From Pseudoalteromonas sp. UG3-2 (GTDB taxonomy: Bacteria; Pseudomonadota; Gammaproteobacteria; Enterobacterales; Alteromonadaceae), in contig NZ_JAWLJU010000001.1 in assembly GCF_037120705.1 (NCBI RefSeq), positions 248,001 through 312,000 of the forward strand: a DNA stretch of 64,000 bases, read 5' to 3'. Both the position numbers and the translations under genes were made by a program. The notes below the pieces were generated by a model. It was not told the origin of the DNA. It made no database searches and worked only from the letters and a program-made list of their open reading frames with translations. This document shows positions 1-10,441 of this stretch, piece by piece (within the stretch, counting starts at the first letter, position 1; each line of letters opens with the position of its first letter).

Positions 1-759
1 GTCGTATTACACGTCGACCTCGACAAAGCAAAAGAGCTCACTGATCATCAAGTTTTGCAGCGGTGGAGCTACTGTTACCAAAGCTGTGAAACCGTTAATA
101 AGTTATTGTCTGGTCAGAGACTGCTCGAACACGAACAATTTAAAATCAAAACAAAGGCCAAAGAAATAAGAAGCCGACTAACTGACATTAGCTGGTTTAT
201 GCGTTCGCTAAATGAATACATCGCCAGAAAAGCCAATATTGAAGATCAGTGTACAGGCCGGTTCTGGGAGGGAAGGTTTAAGTCTCAGGCCTTACTAGAC
301 GAAGCAGCACTACTCGCATGCATGGCTTATGTCGATCTAAACCCAGTTCGGGCGAAAGAAGCTAAAACATTAGAAGGTTCTAATTTCACCAGCATTAAAA
401 AGCGTCTTTTTCATGCCGATCCTGATGATCAACCACAGGGTTTATTGCCTTTTGCCACTGACCAAGAACATAGGTCTTTGCAGCAACAATTCTTGCCCAT
501 CAGCTTAGAAGCCTATATCGACTTAGTCAAAGTCACAGGGCAATGTATTCGCAGTGACAAACCTGGCCTCTTGCCAAAAGATTCTACCCTATTGAAGCGT
601 TTAAAAATAAAGGCCATAGCCTGGATGAAAATGACAAAAGGGTTTGAGCATATCTTCCACGGTGCTGTAGGAAGGTCAAACTCTAAACGACGATTTTGCA
701 GGGCTCTATGCTTCAAACGCCTCTCAGGTATCACCAGTTGCGCTCTATTACTTGGCTAG
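1..759 (+). CDS. REP-associated tyrosine transposase (RAYT), 5' end outside window
   Basis: The reading frame is open from base 1 (it begins with residues VVLHVDLDKAKEL), so the gene starts upstream of the window and the TTG at 55 is not its start. The protein matches the complete RAYT at 61559-62530 along most of its length: both contain ISWFMR-LNE, GRFWEGRFKSQALLDEAAL, AYVDLNP and FHGA-GR. The HxH metal-binding segment of this Y1-transposase-like family would lie just before base 1 and cannot be checked. The extreme C-terminus diverges from the second copy and may be altered. RAYTs are single-copy HUH-type enzymes linked to REP palindromes, which are abundant in this window. Two GGGTGTC motifs follow it at 973 and 1074. 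Confidence 0.85.
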   Translation, partial: VVLHVDLDKAKELTDHQVLQRWSYCYQSCETVNKLLSGQRLLEHEQFKIKTKAKEIRSRLTDISWFMRSLNEYIARKANIEDQCTGRFWEGRFKSQALLDEAALLACMAYVDLNPVRAKEAKTLEGSNFTSIKKRLFHADPDDQPQGLLPFATDQEHRSLQQQFLPISLEAYIDLVKVTGQCIRSDKPGLLPKDSTLLKRLKIKAIAWMKMTKGFEHIFHGAVGRSNSKRRFCRALCFKRLSGITSCALLLG

Positions 760-1194
760 CAAGTTTTCATATTAACCATGTACTTATACAGTTAATGCGG
801 CTGGCTTATTCATAGATTCCTCTACTGACTGCAAATGACCAATAAGGCTTATCTAAAGTAAACGATTCCCTAGCAATGACTATTGAATTAGCGTAGATCT
901 AAAGAGTTTTCAATCCATAGAAACCTCCCACTCAATATATAAACCTTAAGGTGGCTGTCTACTAATTACATTGGGTGTCAGCTTAGTTCCTAGCCGGATC
1001 GACTACTTAGTCTCACTGTAAATTTGTCACCGAAAAGACAAGTTGTCACAACAAAAGTACCAACAATTTGAATGGGTGTCTTGTATAGACCTCTTGTATA
1101 GACCTTGTATAAACCTTGGCTACCTCGGACTTTTCTGTGCTTATCTCCATAGTTAAATTGCATGGCTGTCTACGTTTTATCGCACACCATAAAT
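760..1194. other. Intergenic region with two GGGTGTC motifs
   Basis: No convincing gene is seen between the RAYT stop and the terminator of the TonB receptor. Exact GGGTGTC motifs occur at 973-979 and 1074-1080, both in the sense orientation of the upstream RAYT. The second is followed by three near-repeats of a TTGTATAGACC/TTGTATAAACC phrase. Confidence 0.5.
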
Positions 1195-1218
1195 AAAAAA
1201 GCCGCTCAAAGAGCGGCT
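1195..1218 (-). terminator. Intrinsic terminator of the GH16/TonB receptor unit
   Basis: Stem GCCGCTC (1201-1207), AAA loop and GAGCGGC (1211-1217), followed on the minus strand by a run of six T (complement of 1195-1200). It lies 17 bp beyond the receptor stop codon. Confidence 0.9.
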
Positions 1219-1234
1219 TGCTTATAAAGTATAA

Positions 1235-4200
1235 TTAATTACCCATGCTGTATCTAAAACCAATGGAGTATCTTGGTCCATATTGTGCAGCGCTTAAGAA
1301 TTGACTTTCAAAGCGGCTGAATGAACGCTCAGTCTCATTGGTTAAGTTAACCCCTTCAAAAAACACGGTTGTGCGTTCATTGATGTCATAGTTAACACTC
1401 AAATCCCATTGCAAGTATTCTTCCGCGTATTGTGGTGGCGCACTTGCACCCGAATCAGGAAGCCCTTGAGCAATTAGGTATTGGTCACGCCACGCCCCTG
1501 TTACTTTTACAGACAGCCCATCTTTCTCGTAAAAGACCTGTACGTTTGCCGAGTCACTCAGTCCGGCCAACACAGCTTGTGAAGCTAAGACATAGTTATC
1601 GTACTCAACATCGCCATCCACCATAGTGGCGTTGAAACCAGCACCAAAGCCAGAATCACCAAACAGATGTTGCACCGCAACTTCAACACCATTTACTTTA
1701 CGAGAGCCGACGTTTTCCGGTGAGTTAATGGTCCATTCGATCAGCGGATCGGTGGCAGGATCGGGAAGAATACGGTTGTTCTCTCCAATTCCTACGCCAT
1801 TGGCCACTATCTCATTGTAAATAGCGGCATCGGTTGCTTGCTCACCACGTGCTTCAATAGCAGCAACCGCGTCGTTCCAACGTTGTCCTTGGTAAACATC
1901 GTGCAAGCCATCAAACGTCGTTTTCACTTGGCTGTTATCAATCCAGTTATCAACGTCTTTCCAGAAAAGACCTACCGAGGCATAACTTCCCTCTTCATAG
2001 TAGTACTCTAAGCTAAGGTCGAAGTTAGTCGACTTAAACGGCTCCAAGTTTGGATTGCCTCGACTACCACTGCGCGAGTTCAACTTAGGTGATGGTGTCA
2101 GGCTTAAGTTGCCAAGCATATCGCCCAAAGTAGGTCGTGTTATGCTTTGGCCCCACGAAGCTCGGGTAACGAGATCTTCAGTAAGGTCCACTTTAATATC
2201 AACCATTGGCAACAAGAGGTCGTAATTACCTTCGTACTCAACCTCCACTAATTCACCGCCACTGGCAAATTGAGTCAGCCATTCAGAACCACCAGCCCAG
2301 TATACTTGCTCAGCTACACGGCTTTTTGCAGGGCTGACCACATCGGTTTCTTCGTAGCGCAAGCCAAGATTTACATAGACTTCATAGTCGCTCACCTCAA
2401 ACATCCAGTTGCTAGAAAGGTAAACACTAATAGTTTCTTCTTCTACCTTATTAACCGGAAATCCATCAAAGCTACCAATCTCATATACATCACTGCCAAT
2501 AACGTCTTCTGTGAGATACGCCTCTTGGCGAGCAAAGGCTTCATCAAGATCGAAAATATAAGTATAGCCCGGAGCCACGCCATTTTGACCGAACGCGAAT
2601 TCATCTAAAAAGTTATTTAGATCAACACGTTCAAACATCGCATCTGGGAATATTTCAGCAAAGGTACCATTGTTAAAACCAGGCGCGTTGGCATTATTTG
2701 AGCCACCCCAGCCACTTAAGGTTTGCTTTGTATAGGCCGCACCAAATTTCACCGTTTCCAAGCCAATGTCAGTGTAAGTAAATAACTGACCATCCAGTTG
2801 TACTTGTGACACCTCAGACTCGCCTGGGGTTCTGGTAAAGATGCTGAAGTTTGAGCCAATTTCAGCTGGCTGAACTTCATTTGTGCCGTTATCCCAGTTA
2901 ATATTGTAGCCAGGAACGTCACCTTCTCTAAAGAAGTATTCTTTCGTTGTCAACGCAGCAGAGCCAAGGATCACCCTAGCATTAGCATTTAACCCAGAGT
3001 CCATACCATTATCTGTGGTGGTTTTTGAGTTATGCGCATCTAGAGTAAAGCTAAGGTTCTCGCTCGCCTGCCAATCAATATTAAGGCCAGTGGCTTTTGA
3101 GTCTACTTCAGTGGTTTCACGAAATGCGGTAAACGAAGCATCATCGCCTGCCGAGTTATAGTAAATGGCAGTACCGTTCTCATCGAGCTCATAAGCGTTA
3201 CCATTGCCACCAAAGGAGCCATTCCAAATACCCCAAGAGAAAGAGTTATTGCCCGTGACCGCATTTGAAATGGTGTGATCTAGAGTGATCACTAAGTCAT
3301 CGGTGGGTGCATATTGCAATGTCGCCTGAGCGTTTAGGCGCTCACGTTTGACATCGTCTTTAGAAAAGCTCACTTCTTGCGGGAAAAATGCCGCAGACAC
3401 ATACTCGCCATTCTCTCCAGCGCTGGGATCAAAGAACTGCTTAGCAGGCATGCCATCCTCGTCCATAGGGCGGTTATCAACAATATTTTCTGCATCCACA
3501 GATAGGGTTGGGTTGACCAACCACGATCTCACATTCGCAGCTTGACGTTGAAAATCACGACGGTGGTAGGAGAAGTTAGCCGAAACCCCAAAGGTATCAT
3601 CCGCAAACGTATTACTGTATATACCGGCAATCTCAGGAGTTACCTCATCACCCTCTTCCACTGAAGAGTCGTGAATGCCTTTGGCCATAAAAGAATAACG
3701 CTCACCAGAACTTTGTAATGGCTTGGCCGTCACAATATTAACGGTTGAACCCAATCCACCTGTAGGCGACTCTGCGCGCGCGGTCTTCATTATCTCAAGA
3801 GCACTCACGCCCTCAGAGGAAAGGTTTTCAAAGTTAAAAGAGCGGGTAAAACCTGTACCGGCCATTTGCCGGCCATTAAGTGTAACCAGGTTAAAAGAAG
3901 GCCCAAAACCACGAACTGTAATTTGGCTACCTTCACCATTTGAGCGACTTACCGACACCCCGGTAATACGCTGCAATGATTCCGCTAAGTTGGTGTCTGG
4001 GAACTTACCCATTTCCTCAGCAGAAATGGCATCCATTACACCTGGTGATGAACGTTTCAGGTCCATTGAGCGGATCAAACTACCTCGGATCCCTTTAACT
4101 TCAATGACCTCAACTTTCTCTGCTGATTCTTGTTGCTCTGTTTCTTCTGCTTGCGCCACTGCAATTAAACCGGCATTGGCGGCCATGGCTAATGACAGTT

Positions 4201-4240
4201 GGATAGCAAGCTTGCTTTTATTGAATTTTTTAGTATTCAT
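1235..4240 (-). CDS. TonB-dependent outer-membrane receptor (probable beta-glucan oligosaccharide uptake)
   Basis: A 1001-residue protein with a Sec signal peptide (cleavage after about residue 31, AVAQA/EE), a TonB-box-like VEVIEVKG segment, a plug domain at roughly 55-170 (MGKFPDTNLAESLQRITGVSVSR, then ITVRGFGPSFNLVTLNGR), and a long beta-barrel with repeated aromatic strand motifs ending in YSIGFRYSMGN. The length and plug type are those of Alteromonadales carbohydrate receptors, longer than most siderophore receptors. It follows the GH16 laminarinase gene with a 65-bp gap and no separate promoter is obvious, so the two probably form a laminarin uptake and degradation unit. Substrate assignment rests on this linkage. 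The last residue is Asn rather than the usual terminal aromatic. Confidence 0.9.
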   Translation of the reverse strand: MNTKKFNKSKLAIQLSLAMAANAGLIAVAQAEETEQQESAEKVEVIEVKGIRGSLIRSMDLKRSSPGVMDAISAEEMGKFPDTNLAESLQRITGVSVSRSNGEGSQITVRGFGPSFNLVTLNGRQMAGTGFTRSFNFENLSSEGVSALEIMKTARAESPTGGLGSTVNIVTAKPLQSSGERYSFMAKGIHDSSVEEGDEVTPEIAGIYSNTFADDTFGVSANFSYHRRDFQRQAANVRSWLVNPTLSVDAENIVDNRPMDEDGMPAKQFFDPSAGENGEYVSAAFFPQEVSFSKDDVKRERLNAQATLQYAPTDDLVITLDHTISNAVTGNNSFSWGIWNGSFGGNGNAYELDENGTAIYYNSAGDDASFTAFRETTEVDSKATGLNIDWQASENLSFTLDAHNSKTTTDNGMDSGLNANARVILGSAALTTKEYFFREGDVPGYNINWDNGTNEVQPAEIGSNFSIFTRTPGESEVSQVQLDGQLFTYTDIGLETVKFGAAYTKQTLSGWGGSNNANAPGFNNGTFAEIFPDAMFERVDLNNFLDEFAFGQNGVAPGYTYIFDLDEAFARQEAYLTEDVIGSDVYEIGSFDGFPVNKVEEETISVYLSSNWMFEVSDYEVYVNLGLRYEETDVVSPAKSRVAEQVYWAGGSEWLTQFASGGELVEVEYEGNYDLLLPMVDIKVDLTEDLVTRASWGQSITRPTLGDMLGNLSLTPSPKLNSRSGSRGNPNLEPFKSTNFDLSLEYYYEEGSYASVGLFWKDVDNWIDNSQVKTTFDGLHDVYQGQRWNDAVAAIEARGEQATDAAIYNEIVANGVGIGENNRILPDPATDPLIEWTINSPENVGSRKVNGVEVAVQHLFGDSGFGAGFNATMVDGDVEYDNYVLASQAVLAGLSDSANVQVFYEKDGLSVKVTGAWRDQYLIAQGLPDSGASAPPQYAEEYLQWDLSVNYDINERTTVFFEGVNLTNETERSFSRFESQFLSAAQYGPRYSIGFRYSMGN

Positions 4241-4270
4241 GATTGCCCTGCGACTCTATTCTTGCTGCAC

Positions 4271-4295
4271 GCTACCGAGCTTAAGGCTCGGTAGC
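4271..4295 (-). other. Intercistronic hairpin between GH16 and TonB receptor genes
   Basis: Perfect 10-bp inverted repeat GCTACCGAGC (4271-4280) and GCTCGGTAGC (4286-4295) with a 5-nt loop. No T run follows in the minus direction, so it does not look like a terminator. Such hairpins between co-transcribed genes can act in mRNA processing or differential stability. Confidence 0.7.
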
Positions 4296-4305
4296 AGCCG
4301 GTTAA

Positions 4306-6960
4306 TTACTGGTTATCTATTTCAACATTATCTAAGCGGTAAACTGCGCCTTCTCCTAAGCCCCAGCTTGGGAATACCATCACCACGTCAATCGCGCTAA
4401 TATCTAAACCAGCGTCATACAGTGCTTGTAATGAGAAGGTATAGGTTTGCCACTCACCAGCTTTTGGAGCTTGACCTTCAATGCTATCGGCCAAGGCGAG
4501 TTCAACCGCAGCGCTTGCATCGTTCGATTCGATTTTAAATAACCACTGCGCATCGGGGTTAGATGGCGCAGAAGTGATTTTCATATCAAACCTGACAACT
4601 CCAGACTCTAATAAATGTGAAGCATCGTAATAAACACCATCGTCAGCCAAGAAGCCCATTACAGTAGGTGTAGAGCCAATCACAAATTGTGCAACTTTAC
4701 CGTGTGCAGCATCTTCATCCGTTTCGACTGTTGGCGTTGAGCCACCACAGCAATCCCAAATTTGCCACTGCTCAGCCGCTTCTTCTTTGAATAAGCTCAA
4801 GCCGCTGGCCGATTTGTTCGCCTCAGGATGGTAGATTTTAGCATTATCAACTCGATACACCGCACCGTTGCCCGTTCCCCACGCTGGGAAAATCATCACT
4901 ACGTCGATGGCACTTGGGTCTAAGCCTGCTTGTGCCAAAGTGTTTAAGTTGAATGTGTACGTTTGCCACTCACCTGCTTGAGGTGTGTGTCCTTCATTGG
5001 CTGTTGAAAGATCCACTTCTACAGCACTCGCTGCGTTGTCGGATTCTACTTTCAGTTTCCAAGTTGCAGCAGGGTCGTTTGGCATGCTGACGACTTTCAT
5101 TTCAAACTGCAGCACGCCACCGTCTAACAGAGCACTGGCATCGAAAGGTTTACCTGCGCCGCCAACATCTGTACGAGTAGAGAAACCCATAACGGTTGGT
5201 GCTTCGCCAATAGCAAACTCAGCAACAATGCCATGCTCGGCATCATCCGACACCTCTACTGGCGTTGATCCACCACAGCAGTCCCATAGTGGCCAATCTG
5301 CATTCACTGAATCTTGGAATAAGGTTAGCTCTGGAAGCGACGTATCTTGCGCAATTTCAACGTCATCAACAAGATAAACCGCGCCATTACCCATGCCCCA
5401 AGCAGGGAAAATCATCAGCACATCAATGGCTGAAATATCTAAGCCTGCGTCGGCCAGTTGTTGTAAAGTAAATGTATAGGTTTGCCATTCACCTGCAACC
5501 GGTGCAGCACCTTCACTGCTTGCCGTTAAATCAAGTTCAACAGCCGTCGCTGCGCCCTCACTTTCAATCTTAAATTTCCATGGTGCAGATGGGTCAGAAG
5601 GGAGCGAGGTCACTTTCATGTCAAAGCGAACATACCCAGACTCTAACATGCCAGAAGCATCAAATGGGCTTGGCTGTGCTTGAGGATCGGTTAAGAACTC
5701 TGCACGGCTAATAAAACCATTAACCGTAGGCGCTTCACCCACTAAAAACTCCATTACGTTGCCACGCTCAGGGTCTTCGACTAGTCCAGGAGTTGAACCA
5801 CCGCAGCAATCCCAAGCCGCCCAATTTACATTGAGCTCATTGTCGAAAATGGTTAAATTTTTAGCAGCACCTGATGATGGTGGCGCCGGTACTGGCGCTT
5901 CGCCTTCAACGAGAGCATCGTCTAAATCATCATAGCCAGGACGCACTGTTTCACAACCGCGACCAGTGTCTGGGTTAGACGCACATTCATACACTCTAAC
6001 GTAATCCACTACAAAAGATTGACCTGCAGCAAAAGCACCTGCGTCAATACCAGTATTGTTTACGTTTTCAGGCCAGTCACCACCAACAGCTAAATTCAGG
6101 ATTAAATGAAACTGTTGATCAAATGGCGCAGTATCCCAATGGGTAACCAGTTCACCCGAGCCTTGCTCGAAATATTCGGCAAACCAACCTCGGTGTTTAA
6201 GGCCAACGGCCTCATCTTTGGAGTTGTAGCGAACCTCAGACTGACGCTGCGTTGCATACAGGTAACCATCCATATACCAACGGATCTCTCCTTCTTGCCA
6301 TTCAATGGCATAGGTGTGGAAATCATCAGCTGGGTTTACACCATCCGGTAGTGCGTAAGCTTTACCTGAGCTGACGTTGTTAGGCCAGTCTCGGCCGTAA
6401 TGAAGTGTGCCATGAATATTGGATTCAACACTGCCGTCTTCATTTGCTACTTTTAAGTTGACGGCCTCCACAATATCGATTTCACCCGACTTAGGCCAGC
6501 CACCGTAAACCTCATCGGTCGGTAGCATCCAAAATGCAGGCCAACTGCCTTGACCGCTTGGTAATTTAGCTCGCATTTCTATGCGACCATATTTAAAGTC
6601 AGCTTTGTATTTTGTATTCAGTCTAGCTGAGGTATATGGCTTTTCAGCGCCCTCTGCGGCAGGCAAAGCAACGATGTTTAACATGCCGTCTGAGATAAAG
6701 GCATTTTCATCGCTGTCGGTATAACATTGCTTTTCGTTATTACCGCCTCCAGCACAATTGACCTCTTTGGTCCAATTGCTTGAATCAATGTTGTCAGCAT
6801 CAAACTCGTCGCTCCAAACTAGCTGCCAGTCTGCCACTGGCGCTGTGGTGTCAACAGATTGATGATTTGTTTCGGTCTCGGCGCTGCCGCCACAACCAGC
6901 TAGTAGTGCTACTGACATAGCACTCACTAGTTTACTGAAATTTATTGCTGCACTCTTCAT
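4306..6960 (-). CDS. GH16 endo-beta-1,3-glucanase (laminarinase-like) lipoprotein with three C-terminal repeat modules
   Basis: An 884-residue exported lipoprotein with lipobox LLAGC at 20-24. The GH16 domain covers about 45-325 and has the diagnostic motif GEIDIVE, giving nucleophile E160, D162 and acid/base E165; this ExDxxE spacing is typical of laminarinases. A linker rich in Pro, Glu and Asp (about 340-365) leads to three homologous modules at about 369-538, 546-711 and 722-882. Each starts with a W-x-x-WDCCGGSTP motif and ends with DVxMxFPxWG-x-G-GAVYxxDN. They look like galactose-binding-fold carbohydrate-binding modules, possibly related to the ExoP C-terminal domain; that is inference. 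The enzyme probably works at the cell surface and feeds the downstream TonB receptor. Two LacI-type operators lie upstream. Confidence 0.9.
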   Translation of the reverse strand: MKSAAINFSKLVSAMSVALLAGCGGSAETETNHQSVDTTAPVADWQLVWSDEFDADNIDSSNWTKEVNCAGGGNNEKQCYTDSDENAFISDGMLNIVALPAAEGAEKPYTSARLNTKYKADFKYGRIEMRAKLPSGQGSWPAFWMLPTDEVYGGWPKSGEIDIVEAVNLKVANEDGSVESNIHGTLHYGRDWPNNVSSGKAYALPDGVNPADDFHTYAIEWQEGEIRWYMDGYLYATQRQSEVRYNSKDEAVGLKHRGWFAEYFEQGSGELVTHWDTAPFDQQFHLILNLAVGGDWPENVNNTGIDAGAFAAGQSFVVDYVRVYECASNPDTGRGCETVRPGYDDLDDALVEGEAPVPAPPSSGAAKNLTIFDNELNVNWAAWDCCGGSTPGLVEDPERGNVMEFLVGEAPTVNGFISRAEFLTDPQAQPSPFDASGMLESGYVRFDMKVTSLPSDPSAPWKFKIESEGAATAVELDLTASSEGAAPVAGEWQTYTFTLQQLADAGLDISAIDVLMIFPAWGMGNGAVYLVDDVEIAQDTSLPELTLFQDSVNADWPLWDCCGGSTPVEVSDDAEHGIVAEFAIGEAPTVMGFSTRTDVGGAGKPFDASALLDGGVLQFEMKVVSMPNDPAATWKLKVESDNAASAVEVDLSTANEGHTPQAGEWQTYTFNLNTLAQAGLDPSAIDVVMIFPAWGTGNGAVYRVDNAKIYHPEANKSASGLSLFKEEAAEQWQIWDCCGGSTPTVETDEDAAHGKVAQFVIGSTPTVMGFLADDGVYYDASHLLESGVVRFDMKITSAPSNPDAQWLFKIESNDASAAVELALADSIEGQAPKAGEWQTYTFSLQALYDAGLDISAIDVVMVFPSWGLGEGAVYRLDNVEIDNQ

Positions 6961-7066
6961 CAGTTACCCCGATGCAATACTTTGTTGTCAAATAATTGAT
7001 AGCTAAGAACTTTATTTTTATCAAGCCGCTCAAGATTTACTTGCTTAAAGCGTCCCCTTAGCAACA

Positions 7067-7080
7067 TGTAAGCGCTTACA
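7067..7080. promoter_or_regulatory. LacI-family operator, perfect palindrome (site 1)
   Basis: TGTAAGCGCTTACA is a perfect 14-bp palindrome with the central CG typical of LacI/GalR-family operators, 107 bp upstream of the GH16 start. No LacI-family regulator is encoded in the window. Confidence 0.75.
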
Positions 7081-7107
7081 AAAACATTCAAAAAAACACG
7101 CGTTTTA

Positions 7108-7121
7108 TGTAAGCGCTTTCA
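7108..7121. promoter_or_regulatory. LacI-family operator (site 2)
   Basis: TGTAAGCGCTTTCA matches site 1 at 13 of 14 bases. The two centres are 41 bp apart, about four helical turns, which would put two dimers on the same DNA face. A weaker half-site TGTAAGC follows near 7135. Confidence 0.7.
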
Positions 7122-7276
7122 CAAAAGTAAACTATGTAAGCATCTTCGTCAATAAATATACTTAAAACGGTAATAATTAATTACCAAAAAGTTGCACCTT
7201 AATTAGACACAACGCACTTTTTACGCCTTACGCCCTGAGGCTTTGAAATGACTAATAAGCAGACACAAAAATAACA

Positions 7277-7456
7277 GACACCCACCCTATTTTTTATTTC
7301 TTCACTCACTAAGAAAAATAACAGACACCCATCTATTGTTACCCTCACTGCTTCTCATCTATACACCTCAAGCTTGATAATCACCCCAATATTAATGAAC
7401 AAGACACCCACCTTATTTTTGGTTTTTTCACTCACTCAGTAATTAACAAGACACCC
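7277..7456 (+). repeat. Four degenerate GACACCC-containing repeats
   Basis: GACACCC occurs at 7277, 7324, 7403 and 7450. Three copies share an extended context: AACAAGACACCCACC or a close variant, then a T-rich tract and a TTCTTCA-TTCACTCA phrase. The stretch 7318-7385 resembles 10225-10295 on the far side of the insertion sequence, so this is a local repeat family. The remaining bases of the gap from 6961 to 7493 hold the operators and no gene. Confidence 0.7.
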
Positions 7457-7570
7457 ACCCTACTTTTGATTTCTTCATTCACTCAGTGTCTATTGTAGTG
7501 GCATAGTTAATTTGGCCACCCATTAAGAAAGAAATGTTATGCTAATAAGCATACAAATTTGGGTGAAAAA

Positions 7571-8730
<1,160 letters not shown>

Positions 8731-9783
8731 ATGAATCGCAATGACATTTCTAACAATTTAACATTAGGTGTCGATACTCATTTAGATAACCATGTTGCTG
8801 TACTCGTTAATGATATTGGTCAAGTTGTCGACACCCAAGAGTTTACTGTAAATTCAACCGGCTATAGCCAACTGTACAAATGGTGCAAATCATTTGGAAA
8901 GGTGACCCAAGCAGGATTAGAAGGAACAGGCACCTATGGTGCTGGCTTATGTAAGTTCTTACAAGAGAAAAAGATTAGTGTTTTTGAAGTTAACCGCCCT
9001 AACCGCGCAGTAAGAAGGTTAAGAGGTAAATCGGATCCAACGGATGCTGAAAATGCGGCTCGTTCTGTATTAGCCAAAGAGTCTACGGCAATCCCTAAAT
9101 CTCATGATGGCATAGTTGAAGCAATGAGGTTTTTAGTGGTCGCACGGAAAAGCTCTGTAAAATCTAAGACACAAGCAATAAATCAAATTCGAGCTTTACT
9201 TGTGACAGCACCAGAGCATATTCGTCAACAGTGTTATGTTCCTTCAAGTTACCGCTGCATTGTTGCTTGTAAAGCATTAGAAATGAATTCCGAAAACATA
9301 CTTGAAGAAACATTAATATCAATGTTAAAGCTGCTAGCAGAGCAATGGGTAATGCTGTCACAAGAGCTAAAAACAATTGATAAGAAACTTAAAGCATTAA
9401 CCAACTCAGCAGCTTCAACGTTACTAGAACAGTATGGCATTGGAAGCTATGTCGCAGCTACACTACTTGTGGCTGCTGGTGACAACCCTGAGCGACTCAA
9501 GAAGGAATCATCATTTGCAGCCTTATGTGGAGTTAGCCCCTTAGATGCATCCTCCGGTAAAAAGCAACGTCATAGGTTAAACAGAGGCGGTGCAAGAGAT
9601 GCAAATAATGCACTTTGGACTGTAGCTTTAATTCGAATGCGTAATGATTTCAGAACTAGGAAATATGTAGAGAAGCGTTCATCAGAAGGGAAATCAAATA
9701 AGGAGATCCAGCGCTGTTTAAAACGTTACATTGCAAGAGAGTTATACCCAATTATAGTTTCTGATTTATCAAAGCTAACGTGA
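8731..9783 (+). CDS. IS110-family DEDD transposase/recombinase
   Basis: A 350-residue recombinase from the ATG at 8731 (a GTG at 8692 is in frame, but family members usually start shortly before the LGVDTHLD motif). The RuvC-like DEDD domain shows LGVDTH (first Asp), GLEGTGTYG (Glu) and KSDPTDAENAA (Asp pair). The C-terminal Transposase_20 domain has YGIGSYVAATLL and SFAALCGVSPLDASSGKKQRH; the serine in ASSGK fits the catalytic Ser described for IS110 recombinases. The protein looks full length, so the element may be active. It lies in the same direction as the split IS3 transposase. Confidence 0.9.
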   Translation: MNRNDISNNLTLGVDTHLDNHVAVLVNDIGQVVDTQEFTVNSTGYSQLYKWCKSFGKVTQAGLEGTGTYGAGLCKFLQEKKISVFEVNRPNRAVRRLRGKSDPTDAENAARSVLAKESTAIPKSHDGIVEAMRFLVVARKSSVKSKTQAINQIRALLVTAPEHIRQQCYVPSSYRCIVACKALEMNSENILEETLISMLKLLAEQWVMLSQELKTIDKKLKALTNSAASTLLEQYGIGSYVAATLLVAAGDNPERLKKESSFAALCGVSPLDASSGKKQRHRLNRGGARDANNALWTVALIRMRNDFRTRKYVEKRSSEGKSNKEIQRCLKRYIARELYPIIVSDLSKLT

Positions 9784-9789
9784 CCTTGA

Positions 9790-10014
<225 letters not shown>

Positions 10015-10022
10015 CCACTACA

Positions 10023-10441
10023 CTATAAAGTTCACTGTCGTGAATCTCTATCACCCCTGGCCATCGTGTTAAAGAGAAAAAGATACAAGACACCCATCCT
10101 ATTCTTCATTTCTTCATTTCTTCATTTCTTCATTTCTTCATTCACTCAGTGTCCATAAAGTTCACTGTGGTGAATCACAATTACCCTTGGTCATATACTC
10201 TATAAAATGCTTAAGAAATGATATTAGTAAGACACCCAGCCATTGTTACCACCACAACTTCACGGCGATACATCTTAAGCTTTGGTAATCGAATAGCAGA
10301 CAGCCATATTATTGAACCCTGCTACACAAGAGGTAACAGATAGCTAATTACTGATCACTAAAGCTACTCAGCTTTGTGCAATTTTGTACAAGACTTTCAT
10401 CGGTAGTAGCGATACTCTGATAAAGATTGGAAGGAGGGATT
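10023..10441. repeat. Intergenic repeats with an 8-bp microsatellite
   Basis: The gap holds GACACCC motifs at 10089 and 10231 and a tandem TTCATTTC repeat with four full units plus a partial one at 10105-10142. The left side of the IS3 element carries the same context with a single TTCTTCA unit (about 7470). It also holds the paralogous copy of the IS3 target (CAGTGTCCATAAAGTTCAC). No gene is seen. Confidence 0.75.

Noticed and set aside
3723..4400. 225-residue plus-strand frame
   Set aside because: Antisense to the TonB receptor start and the intercistronic region; no signal or homology, codon pattern is that of a shadow.
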